Shown piece by piece: positions 15,738-25,181 of a DNA stretch of 34,717 nucleotides (positions within the stretch are counted from its first letter, which is position 1; each line of letters begins with the position of its first letter). The stretch covers positions 15,267-49,983 of the forward strand of contig JAAUZY010000035.1 of the NCBI GenBank assembly GCA_014804355.1, in the 5' to 3' direction. The DNA is from Lachnospiraceae bacterium. Its GTDB lineage: Bacteria > Bacillota > Clostridia > Lachnospirales > Lachnospiraceae. The notes under the pieces are model-generated. The model was not told the DNA's origin. It did no database searches and worked only from the letters and a program-made list of their open reading frames with translations. The translations under genes were made by a program, and so were the position numbers.

Positions 15738-17722
15738 CAGGTTACGATCCTCTTAAATTTCTTCTCAAGCTCATACTTCGTCATGGATACAATGGTGGGC
15801 CTGCCGTGGGGACAATGATAGGGATTATCCAGTGTCAGCAGTTCATCTATAAGCTGCTCAGCTTCTTCGCGGCTCATGCGCATATTGCCCTTAACAGCCG
15901 CTTTGCACGCCATAGTCGCAATGCGAATACGGATGCTCTCAGGCGTACCCGTCACGGACTCATCCGCCAGTTCGTCCAGTATTTCCCGGAAAAATTCTTT
16001 CTCTTCATATCCGTACAAATCTAACGGAACCCCACGGATTGCATAGTCATTGCCGCCGAATTCCTCAATCATAAAGCCTAATGCCTCGAAATCATCCGCG
16101 TGTTTTAAATAACATTCCCGTTCTTTGCCGCTCATGGTCACCACGATAGGCGGATTGATCGTCTGGGAGGCAATGTCATGCTCTCGAAACCGTTTCATGA
16201 AACGCTCGTATTTCACTTTTTCATGGGCCGCATGCTGATCTACAATGAGAAGCTTGTCCTCATAAGCGATCAGCCAGTAGGTGTCGAATAACTGCCCGAT
16301 AATCTCGAAATGAACTCTCGCCTGCTCGGACAGAATCTTATCATCGAAAAGCTCCATCTGCACGGGCTTTTGCGCCGGTAAATTCTTTGCGGCAGATTGA
16401 TCTTCTATATGATAATCAATCGTTTCACGCAGACTGTCCTGCTCCGATATTTTTCTGAGATTAGTCGGCCGATAGGCGATTGTCGCTTCCTGTAGCTGGC
16501 TCTTTCCTGTCTTCTGCGAGTTCTGCCCCTCTGCATCCTGATGACTGCGGTTTGACTGATTTTGCTGATAGATCCTCGCAATGGCATCCGATTTCACCGA
16601 ACAGGAAGCAGCCTCTGCGATCCTCCGCTTCTCGAAGGGCTCCGGCACGGATACTTTCGCATTTTCTGCTGTTTGGTTTGATTTTTCCCTTCGCTCTTCT
16701 TTGCTGTTGGCAAGAGATACCTGCGGGATCATCTCTGTCTCATGAAGTGCTTCGTATATCGCACGCATCACCGTATCATAGAAAGCAGGACCTTCAGCAA
16801 TACGGATCTCCATCTTGGTAGGATGTACGTTTACATCGATCCGATCCGTATCAATCGTAAAATGCAGAACACAGAACGGGAATTTATGCTGCATAAGGTA
16901 TTCCCGATATCCTTCTTCGATGGCCTTGCTGATCAGTGTGCTCTTAATGTATCTGCCGTTGACATAGAAAATCTCATAATTGCGGTTGGAACGGTTGATC
17001 ACCGGCTTGCCCAGAAGTCCGTCGATTAATATTCCCTTATTCTCGTAATGAAACGGAACAAGCTGCGCCGCGATCTCCTTGCCGTAGATACGATAAATAA
17101 TCTCCTGCAGATCATGATTGCCGGATGTGTAGAATCTGGTTTGCCCGTTTATAATGAATTTAAAGGAAATGTTGGGGTTGGACATAGCCAGGTGCTCCAT
17201 TAAATCCGCTACATAGGAGCCCTCTGTCTGAGGCTGCTTTAAGAATTTCCTGCGGGGCGGCGTATTATAGAACAGATTCCTCACAAGGACGGTCGTTCCC
17301 TCCGGCGCACCGATCTCCTCCTGCTCTTTCTCCACACCGCCATCAATCACATAGCGAATACCAGTCAGCTCCTGAGGCGTCTTGGAGATCAGTTCTACCA
17401 TGGCAACCGCCGCGATACTGGCCAGCGCCTCTCCCCGAAATCCTAAACTGACCAACTTGGTCAAATCATCTGCGGAAGTAATTTTACTTGTAGCATGGCG
17501 CAGAAAAGCATTACGTATCTGAGATTTCTCAATACCGCCTCCGTTATCCGTGACACGGATCAGAGAAGTCCCGCCATCCTTGATCTCTACGGTAACGGCA
17601 CTCGCGCCTGCATCTATAGCATTCTCCACAAGCTCCTTGACTACGCTGGCCGGACGTTCCACCACCTCACCGGCAGCTATTTTATCGATTGTCTGATGAT
17701 CTAATATATTAATAAGAGCCAT
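15737..17722 (-). CDS. mutL: DNA mismatch repair protein MutL with endonuclease motifs
   Basis: This 661-residue protein couples MutS recognition to strand incision. The N-terminal GHKL ATPase shows ELVENAIDAGA, DNGGGI and GFRGEAL. A low-conservation linker (about residues 340-460) leads to the C-terminal domain, where DQHAAHEKVKYE fits the DQHAx2Ex4E endonuclease motif. ACKAAVKGN and CPHGRPT are the further metal-site motifs. This is the nicking type of MutL found in bacteria without MutH. The ATG at 17722 is preceded by AAGGAAGAG. Its upstream spacer contains the paired repeats at 17750-17841. Confidence 0.97.
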   Translation of the reverse strand: MALINILDHQTIDKIAAGEVVERPASVVKELVENAIDAGASAVTVEIKDGGTSLIRVTDNGGGIEKSQIRNAFLRHATSKITSADDLTKLVSLGFRGEALASIAAVAMVELISKTPQELTGIRYVIDGGVEKEQEEIGAPEGTTVLVRNLFYNTPPRRKFLKQPQTEGSYVADLMEHLAMSNPNISFKFIINGQTRFYTSGNHDLQEIIYRIYGKEIAAQLVPFHYENKGILIDGLLGKPVINRSNRNYEIFYVNGRYIKSTLISKAIEEGYREYLMQHKFPFCVLHFTIDTDRIDVNVHPTKMEIRIAEGPAFYDTVMRAIYEALHETEMIPQVSLANSKEERREKSNQTAENAKVSVPEPFEKRRIAEAASCSVKSDAIARIYQQNQSNRSHQDAEGQNSQKTGKSQLQEATIAYRPTNLRKISEQDSLRETIDYHIEDQSAAKNLPAQKPVQMELFDDKILSEQARVHFEIIGQLFDTYWLIAYEDKLLIVDQHAAHEKVKYERFMKRFREHDIASQTINPPIVVTMSGKERECYLKHADDFEALGFMIEEFGGNDYAIRGVPLDLYGYEEKEFFREILDELADESVTGTPESIRIRIATMACKAAVKGNMRMSREEAEQLIDELLTLDNPYHCPHGRPTIVSMTKYELEKKFKRIVT

Positions 17723-17749
17723 ACATTCTCACTCTTCCTTAGTTTAATC

Positions 17750-17785
17750 CGAGTTTGCGAAGCGCAAGCGAACAAATCTCGCAAA
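17750..17785. repeat. 36-base palindromic repeat, copy 1
   Basis: This copy begins CGAGTTTGCGAAGCGCAAGC and ends ATCTCGCAAA. It contains the small hairpin TTGCG-AAG-CGCAA, and its ends can also pair (TTTGCGA with TCGCAAA on the minus strand). It matches copy 2 at 34 of 36 positions and lies between mutS and mutL. Confidence 0.85.
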
Positions 17786-17805
17786 ACAAATTTCTTGGTC
17801 TAGTA

Positions 17806-17841
17806 CGAGTTTGCGAAGCGCAAGCAAGCAAATCTCGCAAA
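17806..17841. repeat. 36-base palindromic repeat, copy 2
   Basis: This is a direct repeat of 17750-17785 at a 56-base period, differing at two positions (AAGCAAGC for AAGCGAAC). It abuts the hairpin that follows the mutS stop codon. The design recalls REP-type intergenic elements, but whether it recurs elsewhere cannot be seen here. Confidence 0.85.
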
Positions 17842-17869
17842 GTTAATCACAACGCGATTAACTTTTTTT
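17839..17869. terminator. Hairpin at the mutS stop codon
   Basis: AAAGTTAATC and GATTAACTTT form a 10-pair stem around a 7-base loop. On the plus strand it is followed by seven T, the classic terminator layout, but no plus-strand gene lies upstream. On the minus strand, the direction of mutS, only TTT follows. It could act as a weak mutS terminator, a 3'-end stabiliser or a block to antisense transcription. Confidence 0.5.
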
Positions 17870-20513
17870 ACCATCGGTTTTTCAGTTTATTTTGCAGACG
17901 ATATAAGGTATTAAGTGCATCAACAGGTGTCAGATGTCCCACATCGATCTCCTGCAGTTCCTTAATGATATCCTCATCCTTCACCGTGTCAAAAAGTGAC
18001 ATCTGCTCCAGATCAACTTCATCGTACTTCACCGGTTTGCGTTTCTCACTCTTGATGTTGACCTCAATATTCTGAACCTTCTCAATAATATCGTTGTCGC
18101 TTAACTGCTCCACGATCTCTTTTGCACGGTCGATTACCATATCCGGCACACCGGCCAGCTTCGCTACCTGTATGCCGTAGCTTTTATCCGCGCCGCCTTT
18201 GATAATCTTGCGAAGGAACACGATATCATCGCCCTTTTCTTTAACAGCAATACAGTAATTATTCACATTATCCATCTTGTCTTCCAGTTCCGTCAGCTCA
18301 TGATAGTGGGTCGCGAACAGCGTCTTCGCCCCCAGAATCTTACGGTTGCTGATATGCTCGATGACTGCCCACGCAATACTCAGTCCGTCGAAGGTGGATG
18401 TGCCCCTGCCGATCTCGTCTAACACCAACAGACTGTTGACAGTGGCGTTTCTCAGGATATTAGCGACCTCATTCATCTCCACCATAAAGGTAGACTGACC
18501 GCTGGAAAGATCGTCGGAGGCTCCCACACGGGTAAAGATGCGGTCTACAATGCCGATATCCGCCTTTCTGGCCGGTACGAAAGATCCAATCTGGGCTAAA
18601 AGGACAATCAGGGCAGTCTGACGCATATAGGTGGACTTGCCCGCCATATTCGGTCCCGTAATCACTGCGATGCAATGTTTCCGGTTATCCAGATAAGTGT
18701 CATTCTCAATAAACATATCATGTTCAATCATCTGTTCCACTACGGGATGCCTGCCGCCTTTGATGTCAATAACTCCCTTTTCGTTGAGAGAAGGACGTAT
18801 GTACTGATTACGCTCGGCTACATAGGACAGCGAAGAAAATACATCCAGCTTCGCGATCGCTCTTGCCGTCCTCTGGATACGCTCCATCTCGGCTGCAATA
18901 GCCTCTCTGATCTCACAGAACAGATCGTACTCCAGAGAAGACAACTTATCCTCCGCATTGAGAATGGAGTCTTCCAGCTCCTTCAGACGGGGCGTAGTGT
19001 AACGTTCCGCATTGGCCAGTGTCTGCTTGCGGATGTAATCCTCCGGAACAAGATCTTTATAGGAACTTGTCACCTCGAAAAAATAGCCGAATACCTTATT
19101 ATATTTGATACGCAGATTCTTAATTCCCGTGCGCTCTCTGTCCGCCTCTTCCAGCTCGGCAAGCCAGTTCTTGCCGTCTGTCTTGGCGCTGCGAAGTGAA
19201 TCGATGGTATCGCTGAACCCTTCTTTGATCATGCCGCCGTCTCTGATTGAGATAGGCGGTTCCTCTATGATCGAATCATCTATCAGATGGTAGATATCGT
19301 CCAAAGAATCTATATGGTCATTAATATCCTGCAAAAGAGCCGCATCCAGATCACCCAGCACTGTCTTGATAGATGGCAGCATGGCAAGAGAATTGCGAAA
19401 AGCGATCAGGTCGCGAGGATTTGCCGTTTTATAGCTCACCTTACCGAGAAGCCGTTCCAGATCGTATATCGTATTCAGATACTCCCGCAGTTCATCTCTG
19501 TCTACGCTTTTTTGACTAAGCGCCTCTACCGCATCCAGTCTCTGCTCCATTTTAGCCTTGTCGATCAACGGTTGTTCGATATATTTTCGCAGCAGCCGGC
19601 CGCCCATGGCGGTTTTGGTCCGATCGAGGACTCCCAGCAGTGATCCTTTCTTCTGCTTCTCCCGAAGAGTCTCAGTCAATTCCAAATTGCGTCTCGTAGA
19701 ACTGTCTAACAGCATGTACTTATTCGTAAGATAAGGATACAAGTGCGTAAAATGCGCAAGAGACGTCTTCTGCGTCTCGTATAAATATTGTAAAAGCGCT
19801 CCCGCAGCAATCAGACCGGTCGGAAAGTCCTCTATACCCAGCCCGGAGAGCGTGTTTACGTGGAAGTGTTTCATCAATATCTTACGACAATGATCCTCAT
19901 CAAAATAATGGGATTGCAGAGAATAGACCGTAACTCCCAGACGATCCTTCAGATCATCGATCTCATAGCCGCTGACAAGAAACTGCTCATTGCAGACGAT
20001 CTCGGAAGGTTCATACTTATTGATTTCATCCTGCAGCTTACGAATATCATCCACTTCTGTCAGATAATAATCACCGGTGGTGACATCCGCTACGGATATA
20101 CCTGTTTTCCCCGGAAAATAGGCAACACAGATAAGATAGTTATTGCGTGATTCCTCTATTGCCTGCAGATTCAGATTCGTACCCGGCGTCACGATTCGCA
20201 CGACTTCCCGCTTAACAATTCCCTTGGTAAGTTTCGGGTCCTCCATCTGCTCACAGATCGCGACTTTATGCCCCTTAGATACCAGCTTGCTCAGGTATCC
20301 CTCCAGTGCATGATGGGGTACGCCGCACATAGGCGCACGCTCCTCCTGTCCACAGCTCTTGCCCGTCAGCGTAATTTCCAGTTCTTTGGAGGCCAGAAGC
20401 GCATCCTCATAAAACATTTCATAGAAATCTCCCAAACGATACAAAAGAATGCAATCCTGATATTCTTTTTTGGTTTCCAGATACTGTTGCATCATGGGGG
20501 TTAATTCTGCCAT
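17868..20513 (-). CDS. mutS: DNA mismatch recognition ATPase MutS
   Basis: This 881-residue protein binds mismatches and small loops. The N-terminal mismatch-reading motif GDFYEMF has the intercalating F30 and E32. The C-terminal ABC-type ATPase has GPNMAGKSTYMRQ with K626, the signature DDLSSGQSTFMVEM, and Walker B LLVLDEIGRGTSTFDG. The C-terminus has the helix-turn-helix dimerisation region and ends with a beta-clamp-like QMSLFD (about residues 835-840). The ATG at 20513 has only a weak ribosome site. MiaB lies 21 bases upstream. Confidence 0.98.
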   Translation of the reverse strand: MAELTPMMQQYLETKKEYQDCILLYRLGDFYEMFYEDALLASKELEITLTGKSCGQEERAPMCGVPHHALEGYLSKLVSKGHKVAICEQMEDPKLTKGIVKREVVRIVTPGTNLNLQAIEESRNNYLICVAYFPGKTGISVADVTTGDYYLTEVDDIRKLQDEINKYEPSEIVCNEQFLVSGYEIDDLKDRLGVTVYSLQSHYFDEDHCRKILMKHFHVNTLSGLGIEDFPTGLIAAGALLQYLYETQKTSLAHFTHLYPYLTNKYMLLDSSTRRNLELTETLREKQKKGSLLGVLDRTKTAMGGRLLRKYIEQPLIDKAKMEQRLDAVEALSQKSVDRDELREYLNTIYDLERLLGKVSYKTANPRDLIAFRNSLAMLPSIKTVLGDLDAALLQDINDHIDSLDDIYHLIDDSIIEEPPISIRDGGMIKEGFSDTIDSLRSAKTDGKNWLAELEEADRERTGIKNLRIKYNKVFGYFFEVTSSYKDLVPEDYIRKQTLANAERYTTPRLKELEDSILNAEDKLSSLEYDLFCEIREAIAAEMERIQRTARAIAKLDVFSSLSYVAERNQYIRPSLNEKGVIDIKGGRHPVVEQMIEHDMFIENDTYLDNRKHCIAVITGPNMAGKSTYMRQTALIVLLAQIGSFVPARKADIGIVDRIFTRVGASDDLSSGQSTFMVEMNEVANILRNATVNSLLVLDEIGRGTSTFDGLSIAWAVIEHISNRKILGAKTLFATHYHELTELEDKMDNVNNYCIAVKEKGDDIVFLRKIIKGGADKSYGIQVAKLAGVPDMVIDRAKEIVEQLSDNDIIEKVQNIEVNIKSEKRKPVKYDEVDLEQMSLFDTVKDEDIIKELQEIDVGHLTPVDALNTLYRLQNKLKNRW

Positions 20514-20534
20514 TTATCTTTAACCGTCTTTCTT

Positions 20535-22004
20535 TTATTTGTATTCTTCGACCACATGCCCCGTATAATAGAACCCATGGCAGGTATCAAGAGACACCAT
20601 AACAAGCTGCCCGATCTGTATATCGCCTGCCGGAAAATGAACCAGCATATTATTGGAAAGCCGCCCGGTCAGCAAGGAATCATCCTGCTCATTCACTTCT
20701 TCCACCAGCGCTTCCATAACTTTCCCCTGTAACAGTGCAGCACGCTCCCTCGCAGTATCCTGAACGACTTTTAAGAGTTTGTCGAAGCCTTCCCTGACGA
20801 TCTCTTCCGGGACCTGGTTTTCCATCGCCGCCGCAGGCGTGCCCGTCCGTTTGGAATAGATAAAAGTAAATGCATTATCATACTGTACCCTGCGCACGAC
20901 ATCAATTGTCTCTTCCACGTCCTCTAATGTCTCCCCGGGAAAACCGACAATAATGTCTGTGGTTATGGCAATATCCGGCATGGCCGTTTTAATTTTATCC
21001 ACAAGAGTAAGATACTGTTCTTTCGTGTAGCGTCTGTTCATCGCCTGCAGTATCCGGTTCGATCCTGCCTGAACCGGCAGATGCAGGTGTCGGCATATCT
21101 TCGTGGAATGCTTCATCACATCGATCAGTTCGTCGGAGAGATCCTTCGGATGGGATGTCATGAAGCGAATTCGTTTCAGTCCGTCGATCTGTTCTACTTC
21201 CCGCAAAAGCTGCGCAAAAGTAATCGGCTCTTTCAGATTCTTTCCATAAGAATTGACGTTCTGTCCTAACAGCATAACCTCCACTACGCCATCCGCAACC
21301 AAACGTTCGATTTCTTTTATAATTTCTTTCGGTTCTCTGCTGCGCTCCCGTCCTCTCACATAGGGAACGATACAGTAACTGCAGAAATTATTACACCCGA
21401 ACATAATATTAATTCCCGACTTATAAGGATATTTACGACTGACCGGCAGTTCTTCGACAATCTGATCTGTCTCCTGCCAGATATCGATGATCATCTCCTG
21501 ATTTTCAAACATTGTCACCAGAAGCTGTGCAAACTTGAAGATATTATGGGTTCCGAAGATCAGATCCACGAACCGGTAACTTTGCCGGATTTTCTCAATT
21601 ACGCTCTTCTCCTGCATCATACAGCCGCATAGTGCGATCTTTAGATGAGGTTTCTTACGCTTCAGACTGTTTAGGAAACCAAGCCGGCCGTAAACCCGCT
21701 GATTGGCATTATCCCGAACGGTACAGGTATTGTATATAACGAAATCGGCTTCTTCCTCCTTTTCAGTAGGCAGATAACCGATCCGCGTCAGGATTCCCAG
21801 CAGTTTCTCGGAATCTCTGGCATTCATCTGACACCCGAAAGTAGTCACACAGCACAGAGGTTTCCGTCCAAGCTGCTTCGACAGCGCGTCCACATAGGAT
21901 GACGCCTTGTCCATGTATTCATTCTGCAGGGCTGATTCCTGCTCGTCATTTGTAGATGTATACTCCATTATATTATGATCCGCCATGTTCCTTCTCTCTG
22001 TCAT
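20535..22004 (-). CDS. miaB: tRNA-2-methylthio-N6-dimethylallyladenosine synthase
   Basis: MiaB is a radical SAM methylthiotransferase converting i6A37 to ms2i6A37 in tRNA. The N-terminal UPF0004 domain carries the auxiliary cluster cysteines C58 (FGCQMN), C93 (YNTC) and C127 (CGC). The radical SAM CxxxCxxC is C203, C207 and C210. A C-terminal TRAM domain (about 425-489) binds tRNA. At 489 residues it has an N-terminal extension of about 45, common in Clostridia. The ATG at 22004 overlaps the degV stop as ATGA; a second ATG at 21986 is a less likely start. Confidence 0.97.
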   Translation of the reverse strand: MTERRNMADHNIMEYTSTNDEQESALQNEYMDKASSYVDALSKQLGRKPLCCVTTFGCQMNARDSEKLLGILTRIGYLPTEKEEEADFVIYNTCTVRDNANQRVYGRLGFLNSLKRKKPHLKIALCGCMMQEKSVIEKIRQSYRFVDLIFGTHNIFKFAQLLVTMFENQEMIIDIWQETDQIVEELPVSRKYPYKSGINIMFGCNNFCSYCIVPYVRGRERSREPKEIIKEIERLVADGVVEVMLLGQNVNSYGKNLKEPITFAQLLREVEQIDGLKRIRFMTSHPKDLSDELIDVMKHSTKICRHLHLPVQAGSNRILQAMNRRYTKEQYLTLVDKIKTAMPDIAITTDIIVGFPGETLEDVEETIDVVRRVQYDNAFTFIYSKRTGTPAAAMENQVPEEIVREGFDKLLKVVQDTARERAALLQGKVMEALVEEVNEQDDSLLTGRLSNNMLVHFPAGDIQIGQLVMVSLDTCHGFYYTGHVVEEYK

Positions 22005-22867
22005 TTTATCTTCTTACAGCAGGCGACCGCAAGTGAACCCGGACCGATATGACAGGCAACACTTAAGGACAACGGATCCACATGTATTTCAAAGCCGGGG
22101 AACTGGGCCTGCACTTCCTCTTTGAGCTGCAATGCCGCCTCGCGATCATAAGAATAAGCGATCTGTAACCAGATATTATCCGGCGTGGCACCACCGAACC
22201 GCTTCTCCATATCGCTGCGGATCGCGTTGATCATGATAGATTTCCCTTGGGAGACTGTTCTTGCCTTGGCAAACGCATCCAGTTTATCACCCTGTATCTG
22301 TAATACCGGTTTTAATCTCAGAATTGTACCCAGCGCTGCTGCAGCCGGTGTGATTCTTCCGCCTTTTTTCAGATAATACAGCGTGTCCAGCATAATATAG
22401 ATACTGGAATTGAATTTGTCCTGTTCCAGAAAGTCTTTAATCTGCCGGGCATTCATGCCCTGCTTTGACAACTGCAGCGCATCTAATGCGGATTGTCTCT
22501 GGGTAACGGATATCCGCTGGTTATTAACCACTTCCACCTTCCCCTCATAGTCCTGCGCAAGCATAATCGCACTCTGACAAGAACCGCTTAGGCCACTGGA
22601 CATGGGAATATGGACAACCTCGTCATAATCCTGCAGCAGTTCATCCCACAGATTCATGACAGACTCCGGTGTGGGCTGACTTGTGATCACTTCTGCACCT
22701 TCCGCCAGGCGACGATAGAATTCCTCCTGTGTCAATGTGATGTCTTCATAAAATGTCTCGTTATTGATCATAAATGGCATAGGCAGCACATAAATGCCAA
22801 GCTCCTTAGCCTGTGCCTGCGTAATACCACTGTTGCTATCCGTAACGATTGCGATTTTCTGTGCCAT
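22001..22867 (-). CDS. DegV/FakB family fatty-acid binding protein
   Basis: DegV proteins bind a single fatty acid, and in characterised Firmicutes they present it to the kinase FakA. The protein of about 288 residues shows IAIVTDSNSGIT, TSQPTPES, IPMSSGLSGSCQSA and the C-terminal HIGPGSLAVAC, all family landmarks. The ATG at 22867 is chosen because GGAGAGG lies 9 bases upstream; an in-frame ATG at 22885 has no good ribosome site. A FakA-like gene is two genes upstream (25182-26867), with recG between. The family is secure; the lipid preference cannot be told. Confidence 0.92.
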   Translation of the reverse strand: MAQKIAIVTDSNSGITQAQAKELGIYVLPMPFMINNETFYEDITLTQEEFYRRLAEGAEVITSQPTPESVMNLWDELLQDYDEVVHIPMSSGLSGSCQSAIMLAQDYEGKVEVVNNQRISVTQRQSALDALQLSKQGMNARQIKDFLEQDKFNSSIYIMLDTLYYLKKGGRITPAAAALGTILRLKPVLQIQGDKLDAFAKARTVSQGKSIMINAIRSDMEKRFGGATPDNIWLQIAYSYDREAALQLKEEVQAQFPGFEIHVDPLSLSVACHIGPGSLAVACCKKIK

Positions 22868-22932
22868 AGCTGCTATCCTCTCCATTTCCGATCCATCAGG
22901 GATAGATCTTATCTCCCTTAACCATATTACTT

Positions 22933-24981
22933 TTAGATAGTTCTAAAGTCAACCTCATTTATTGCGGCATGTTCCAGACGTTCCCGCAGTAAAGCATACC
23001 GTACATCTTTATAAAATGCCTCTTCGGACAGGATCATGTCCGCCCTGTCGCTGGCACGCTGCAATACCCCGGCATCCTGATAGATATCACCTAGGGCAAA
23101 GTGAATATCTCCGCTCTGTCTGATACCGAAAAGGTCTCCGGGGCCCCTAAGCTTCAAGTCCTGCGATGCAATATAGAATCCGTCATTGGACTCATTTAAT
23201 ATCTTAAGCCTTGCCATGGTTTCGGGCTTCTGCGATCCGCTCACAAAGATACAGTAGGATTGTTCGTCTCCCCTCCCCACACGTCCACGAAGCTGATGAA
23301 GCTGCGCCAGACCGAAACGTTCTGCATTTTCCACCATCATCACCGTGGCATTTGGTACATTGATCCCTACCTCGATCACAGTGGTAGATACCAATACATC
23401 AATCCGTCGTGCAGCGAAGGCTTCCATGATCCGCTTCTTTTCCGCCGCCTTCATCCTGCCGTGGAGGGCGGCAATTTGGACGGACGGGTTCATTGTACCT
23501 TTTAATTTAGCCGTATAGGAGACGACATTTTCCAATTCTTCAGCCTCTCCCTCATCCACCATGGGGCAGATCACATAGACCTGATGTCCGGCAGAGACTT
23601 CTTTCTCGATAAATCGGTATGCAGTTTCCCGATAAGATGTGTTTACCACACAATTCTTGATGGGAAGACGATTTGCGGGCAGCTCATCCAACACGGAAAT
23701 GTGCAGATCGCCGTAGAGAATGATCGCCAGCGTCCGCGGAATCGGTGTCGCGCTCATAACCAGTACATGTACCGTATTGCCTTTCTGTGCCAGACTTTCC
23801 CGCTGTCTTACCCCAAACCGATGCTGCTCATCGGTAATCACCAGCGCCAGATTGCGATAGATCACTTTATCCTGAATCAACGCATGAGTTCCCAGAATAA
23901 TATTGGCCTCACCGCTCTCAATCTGCGCATAGATAGATTTTCTGTCTTTCGCTGATGTGGAACCGGTCAATAACACAGGATGAATCGGCAGCTTGTATTT
24001 CTTCTGCATCTGTATCAGCGTCTCATAATGCTGCGTGGCAAGCACTTCCGTGGGCGCCATCATCGCTCCCTGATACCCGTTTGCCACACACATGATAAGC
24101 GACAGAAAAGCCAGAATCGTCTTACCTGATCCCACGTCGCCCTGAATCAACCGGTTCATCGTATGCTCCGAAGTCAGATCATTCTGTATTTCCGTCCACA
24201 CCTTATGTTGTGCCTTCGTCAGGTTGTAAGGAAGCGCCTCGATCAGCCTCTTTGTCTGTGCAACATCGATCATCGGATATTGATTGCTGATTTCTTCGTT
24301 GCTGTCCCGCATCCTGCGTATCATGAGGATAAAAAGCAGAAATTCATCAAACACAAGCCGTTCTCTGGCTTTCACCAGCGAATCTCTGCTCTCGGGAAAA
24401 TGCATTTGCTTAACTGCATCCTCTAAACTGTAAAGCCCTTCTTCCTCGCGGATATGCTCCGGCAGATAATCATCAGACAGATTCACAGCCGTAATCGCCT
24501 GACGCATGGCTTTGGTAACCGCATTATTACTCAGGCCTTTCGTGGTCGAATAACGTGGAAGCATATGGGCTGCCATCTTCCCATACTCCTCCGGTTTATA
24601 CATCCTTGCCTGCTCCATCACATATCGGCTGCCTCTTAGCTGTAAAATTCCACGGAATATATATAATATGTCCCGTTTCAGACTGTTTTTCAGATAAGGC
24701 ATGTTAAAATAAGTCATATGCAAAGTCCCGCCGCCCACACATTCTACCTCAAAGGACGTAATACTCAACCCTCTCACATGTCTGGTCGCAATATTCCCGC
24801 GGATTTTTCCCGAAACCGCTGTCATCTCATTCACACCGGCATGAATCAAATCTACCGGATCAGAGAAATACTCGTAATCTCTCGGATAATAATGCACCAG
24901 ATCCTCCGCAGTATATACATGCAGTTTATGAAAAAGCTCCGCAGTCTTTTCCCCAATCCCCTTAAGCGCCGTAATCTCCAT
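22933..24981 (-). CDS. recG: ATP-dependent DNA helicase RecG
   Basis: RecG remodels stalled replication forks and branched DNA. The 682-residue protein has an N-terminal wedge/OB domain (about residues 1-160) and the helicase core with Walker A GDVGSGKT (K287), MMAPTEVLATQH, the DEQH box in ITDEQHRFG, VMSATPIPRT, TTVIEVGINVPNA and the QLRGRVGRG motif VI. The length is typical. The ATG at 24981 lies 20 bases after the terminator at 25002-25039, so its own promoter or readthrough is needed; TTGATA-17-TACGAT at about 25050-25080 is a weak candidate that would sit upstream of the hairpin. Confidence 0.97.
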   Translation of the reverse strand: MEITALKGIGEKTAELFHKLHVYTAEDLVHYYPRDYEYFSDPVDLIHAGVNEMTAVSGKIRGNIATRHVRGLSITSFEVECVGGGTLHMTYFNMPYLKNSLKRDILYIFRGILQLRGSRYVMEQARMYKPEEYGKMAAHMLPRYSTTKGLSNNAVTKAMRQAITAVNLSDDYLPEHIREEEGLYSLEDAVKQMHFPESRDSLVKARERLVFDEFLLFILMIRRMRDSNEEISNQYPMIDVAQTKRLIEALPYNLTKAQHKVWTEIQNDLTSEHTMNRLIQGDVGSGKTILAFLSLIMCVANGYQGAMMAPTEVLATQHYETLIQMQKKYKLPIHPVLLTGSTSAKDRKSIYAQIESGEANIILGTHALIQDKVIYRNLALVITDEQHRFGVRQRESLAQKGNTVHVLVMSATPIPRTLAIILYGDLHISVLDELPANRLPIKNCVVNTSYRETAYRFIEKEVSAGHQVYVICPMVDEGEAEELENVVSYTAKLKGTMNPSVQIAALHGRMKAAEKKRIMEAFAARRIDVLVSTTVIEVGINVPNATVMMVENAERFGLAQLHQLRGRVGRGDEQSYCIFVSGSQKPETMARLKILNESNDGFYIASQDLKLRGPGDLFGIRQSGDIHFALGDIYQDAGVLQRASDRADMILSEEAFYKDVRYALLRERLEHAAINEVDFRTI

Positions 24982-25001
24982 ATTTTACAGCTTTCCTTCC
25001 T

Positions 25002-25039
25002 AAAAATCCCCGACAATAATAAAAAACTATTGTCAGGGA
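25002..25039 (-). terminator. Rho-independent terminator after the yloV operon
   Basis: On the minus strand UCCCUGACAAUA pairs with UAUUGUCGGGGA (12 pairs with one U-G wobble) around a 9-base loop and is followed by UUUUU. It lies between yloV and recG, 20 bases before the recG start. Confidence 0.85.
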
Positions 25040-25082
25040 ATGTTTAATCACAATCGTAAGCACATAATATAACCGTATCAAG

Positions 25083-25119
25083 GGAAGAATGCAGGCTTGC
25101 TTTTCAGCCGCATTCTTCC
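25083..25119. repeat. 37-base inverted repeat (stem-loop A) between yloV and recG
   Basis: GGAAGAATGC and GCATTCTTCC form a perfect 10-pair stem, continued by GGCT/AGCC after a single bulged A, with an 8-base loop. No T tract follows on the minus strand. It abuts stem-loop B directly. Confidence 0.8.
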
Positions 25120-25179
25120 GGACATGACTTAGTGATTCTTAGGCTGTGTATTTTACAGCCTTAGAATCACTTCATGTCC
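25120..25179. repeat. 60-base inverted repeat (stem-loop B) just after the yloV stop
   Basis: GGACATGA pairs with TCATGTCC, followed by a 3-base bulge and a 17-position arm (AGTGATTCTTAGGCTGT) with one mismatch, and a 7-base loop. It starts 2 bases after the yloV stop codon. It lacks a T tract on the minus strand, so it is more likely an RNA-stability or processing structure than a terminator. Confidence 0.85.
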
Positions 25180-25181
25180 TT

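Noticed and set aside
17750..17841. Possible CRISPR array
   Set aside because: There are only two repeat units with a 20-base spacer, the unit is itself palindromic, and no cas genes are near.
25050..25080. TTGATA-17-TACGAT promoter for recG
   Set aside because: The -10 is weak, and a transcript from it would run straight into the terminator at 25002-25039. It was kept only as a remark under recG.
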